A stretch of 6,188 nucleotides of DNA from JAQVXR01 sp050945755 (GTDB lineage Bacteria; Bacillota; Dehalobacteriia; Dehalobacteriales; Dehalobacteriaceae): NCBI GenBank assembly GCA_050945755.1, contig JBMNTN010000092.1, forward strand, positions 1 through 6,188, given 5' to 3'. The position numbers were made by a program, and so were the translations under genes. The notes below the pieces were generated by a model, which saw only the letters and a list, made by a program, of their open reading frames with translations, searched no databases and was not told the origin of the DNA. The stretch's first letter is position 1. Each line of letters starts with the position of its first letter. Below, piece by piece: positions 5,154 through 6,188 of this stretch.

Positions 5154-5867
5154 CTATTTTTCTTTACTAAAATACTTTACCACCCCGGCATAAACGCTCC
5201 ATGCTACTTTGTTTTGATAGAAACTGTCGTTAAGCAAGCGCTCTTCTACGGGATTGGACATAAAGCCCACTTCCACCACCACAGTCGGGCAGTTAAGCTG
5301 CTTAAGAATATAAGCTTCCGTATGGGGGCGGGCTTTTCGCTTGGTATTCTTTAGGATTCTGCCAAGTTCATCTTGGATCGCGACAGCTAGTTCTTTGCTG
5401 GGTTTTGATTTGGGATGATAAAATGTTTGAGCTCCCGTCCAACGGGAAGATTGAATGGCATTCCCCTGAATACTTAAAAAAATATCAGCCTGATTTTTTT
5501 CTGCCAGAGCAATTCGTGCATTTAAATCCTCCCTTTTTCTTTGGCTATAACAAGTGTCATCTTCTCGGGTCATGATAACTACAGCACCAGCCTGACTTAG
5601 AATAAGGGCAAGCTTTTTGGAGATAGCCAAGTTGACATCCTTTTCCAAAACGCCGGAGGGTCCTACTGCTCCCGGGTCAATGCCCCCATGCCCCGCATCT
5701 ACCACAACCACTTTGTTTGCTACCGCCCAGGACAGGGCTTCAACAGACTTACGTGAAGTGTTTTCCATCATATAAAAATAACCAACAACCGCTCCAACAA
5801 CAAGAAATACTGAAATAAGCAGCAATATTTTAAGAGCGTTTATGGGACGAAAAAAAATAACCCGCAA
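5154..5867 (-). CDS. cwlD: CwlD-like N-acetylmuramoyl-L-alanine amidase, 237 aa, one zinc ligand replaced
   Basis: This Amidase_3-family protein is closest to CwlD, which in spore formers helps make muramic-delta-lactam in spore cortex by removing peptide side chains. From the TTG start, one membrane helix spans about residues 12-32, placing the enzyme outside the cell or forespore membrane. The catalytic domain begins VVVVDAGHGGIDPGAVG (53-69, zinc ligand His60), then LEKDVNLA (Glu75), a TREDD segment, WTGAQTFY, and VEVGFMSNP (198-206, catalytic Glu199). The usual SIHxNAI zinc histidine is Gln134 here (codon CAG, one base from His), so activity may be reduced or altered. The TTG at 5865-5867 is chosen because AAGGAGG lies 7 nt upstream and the resulting length equals that of B. 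subtilis CwlD. GTG 5912 and ATG 5903 lack a comparable site. It is flanked by the terminator near 6059-6099 and the promoter region at 5009-5093, so it is probably its own unit. Confidence 0.85.
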   Translation of the reverse strand: MRVIFFRPINALKILLLISVFLVVGAVVGYFYMMENTSRKSVEALSWAVANKVVVVDAGHGGIDPGAVGPSGVLEKDVNLAISKKLALILSQAGAVVIMTREDDTCYSQRKREDLNARIALAEKNQADIFLSIQGNAIQSSRWTGAQTFYHPKSKPSKELAVAIQDELGRILKNTKRKARPHTEAYILKQLNCPTVVVEVGFMSNPVEERLLNDSFYQNKVAWSVYAGVVKYFSKEK

Positions 5868-5874
5868 TTTGCCT

Positions 5875-5881
5875 CCTCCTT
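5875..5881 (-). promoter_or_regulatory. Ribosome binding site fixing the TTG start of the amidase
   Basis: AAGGAGG on the minus strand ends 7 nt before TTG 5865-5867. With the 5912 or 5903 start, this strong site would instead encode a Gly-rich run inside the protein, an unlikely N terminus for a membrane-anchored amidase. Confidence 0.65.
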
Positions 5882-5941
5882 TTCCATGTACAATCAGTAT
5901 CATTTTATGCACCGGAAAAAGGAATAGAATAATTCCTTGAA

Positions 5942-5967
5942 TTCCCGGACATCCCTTTGTCTGGAAA
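5942..5967. repeat. Imperfect inverted repeat upstream of the amidase
   Basis: TTCCCGGACA (5942-5951) and TGTCTGGAAA (5958-5967) form a ten-pair stem with one G-U pair and one mismatch around a 6-nt loop. Neither strand has a T-run after it, so it is not a standard terminator. It could be leader structure of the amidase mRNA or an operator; no known motif is recognised. Confidence 0.35.
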
Positions 5968-5982
5968 GGATGGCACCTTGGA

Positions 5983-6020
5983 CCGGCAAAGTTGGGTGGT
6001 TACAGTGCTTTTTTTGCCGG
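5983..6020. repeat. Perfect 8-bp inverted repeat in the amidase leader region
   Basis: CCGGCAAA (5983-5990) and TTTGCCGG (6013-6020) are exact reverse complements separated by 22 nt. Together with the smaller hairpin at 5942-5967 they occupy most of the non-coding gap between the upstream terminator and the amidase start. I could not match the pair to a known riboswitch or RNA class. Confidence 0.4.
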
Positions 6021-6058
6021 CGCTTGCGTGGAAGTCTGCCCACAATGAGTTTTTATCA

Positions 6059-6099
6059 TGAAAGAAAATAAAACAGCCATCCGTGATCAGGATGACTGC
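6059..6099 (-). terminator. Rho-independent terminator of the edge gene
   Basis: On the minus strand CAGTCATCC and GGATGGCTG form a nine-pair stem (one G-U) around a 7-nt loop TGATCAC (stem and loop 6074-6098). A T-rich tail, TTTTATTTTCTTT, follows directly. It begins about 13 nt after the stop codon of the gene at the window edge and isolates it from the amidase. Confidence 0.75.
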
Positions 6100-6111
6100 A
6101 TGCAAGCTCTA

Positions 6112-6188
6112 TTATTTTCTCGCACATTCCGATGCTTCCCCGCGCATAATCTCAATGCCGTGGGGAAGTGCCGGCATAATAAATCCGA
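6112..6188 (-). CDS. 3' end of an unidentified gene (partial)
   Basis: An open frame enters from the right edge and ends at TAA (6112-6114), followed by a second stop TAG. Only 24 full codons are visible; the fragment includes MPALPHGIEIM and ends SECARK. The immediately following Rho-independent terminator supports a real gene end here. I do not recognise the fragment, and too little is present to assign a family. Confidence 0.5.
   Translation of the reverse strand, partial: GFIMPALPHGIEIMRGEASECARK

Noticed and set aside
5988..6012. T-box-like sequence GGGTGGTTAC on the plus strand
   Set aside because: It resembles the GGGTGG core of T-box leaders, but there is no specifier region, no terminator alternative and no plus-strand synthetase or amino acid gene downstream.
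5905..6105. Minus-strand open frame of 66 codons upstream of the amidase
   Set aside because: It runs through the Rho-independent terminator and both hairpins, has no ribosome site or family resemblance, and is best treated as non-coding.

Overview
The window looks like chromosomal DNA of an anaerobic, spore-forming Firmicute, most likely a Clostridia/Peptococcaceae-type organism. This rests on strong AAGGAGG ribosome sites, moderate GC, a CwlD-like cortex amidase, a B. subtilis-type LexA box and a probable selenoprotein gene. The assignment is inferred from gene content, not from a marker gene.

Layout. The left end (about 1-366) holds two small overlapping plus-strand genes: a one-helix membrane protein (48-215) and a Cys/His-rich 52-residue protein (208-366). 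All other genes lie on the minus strand. At the right edge is the 3' end of an unidentified gene (6112 to the edge), closed by a clear Rho-independent terminator (about 6059-6099). Next comes a CwlD-like N-acetylmuramoyl-L-alanine amidase (5154-5867, TTG start) with one expected zinc ligand replaced by Gln. A 218-bp intergenic region follows, holding a minus-strand sigma-A-type promoter with a LexA/SOS-like box between its -35 and -10.

From that promoter a tightly spaced minus-strand cluster runs leftwards: an O6-alkylguanine-DNA alkyltransferase (4438-4935), a LigB/MEMO-AMMECR1 fusion protein (2998-4401), a radical SAM enzyme (2123-2983), an M29-type aminopeptidase-like protein (1127-2083) and a spermidine-synthase-like protein (381-1058). 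Gaps are 36, 14, 39 and 68 nt and I see no convincing terminator inside, so it reads as one operon. The fusion and the radical SAM enzyme together make up the AmmeMemoRadiSam system, a conserved set of unknown function.

Main discovery. The alkyltransferase gene appears at first to stop at a TGA at 4564-4566, but that TGA sits exactly at the active-site cysteine codon (Pro-Cys-His-Arg becomes Pro-TGA-His-Arg). The same frame continues for 41 well-conserved residues to a TAG at 4438. Directly after the TGA, the mRNA can form a hairpin carrying GGUCU near its tip, as in the E. coli fdhF SECIS element. The best reading is a DNA-repair suicide enzyme that uses selenocysteine as its alkyl acceptor, probably SOS-inducible and probably co-transcribed with an AmmeMemoRadiSam operon.
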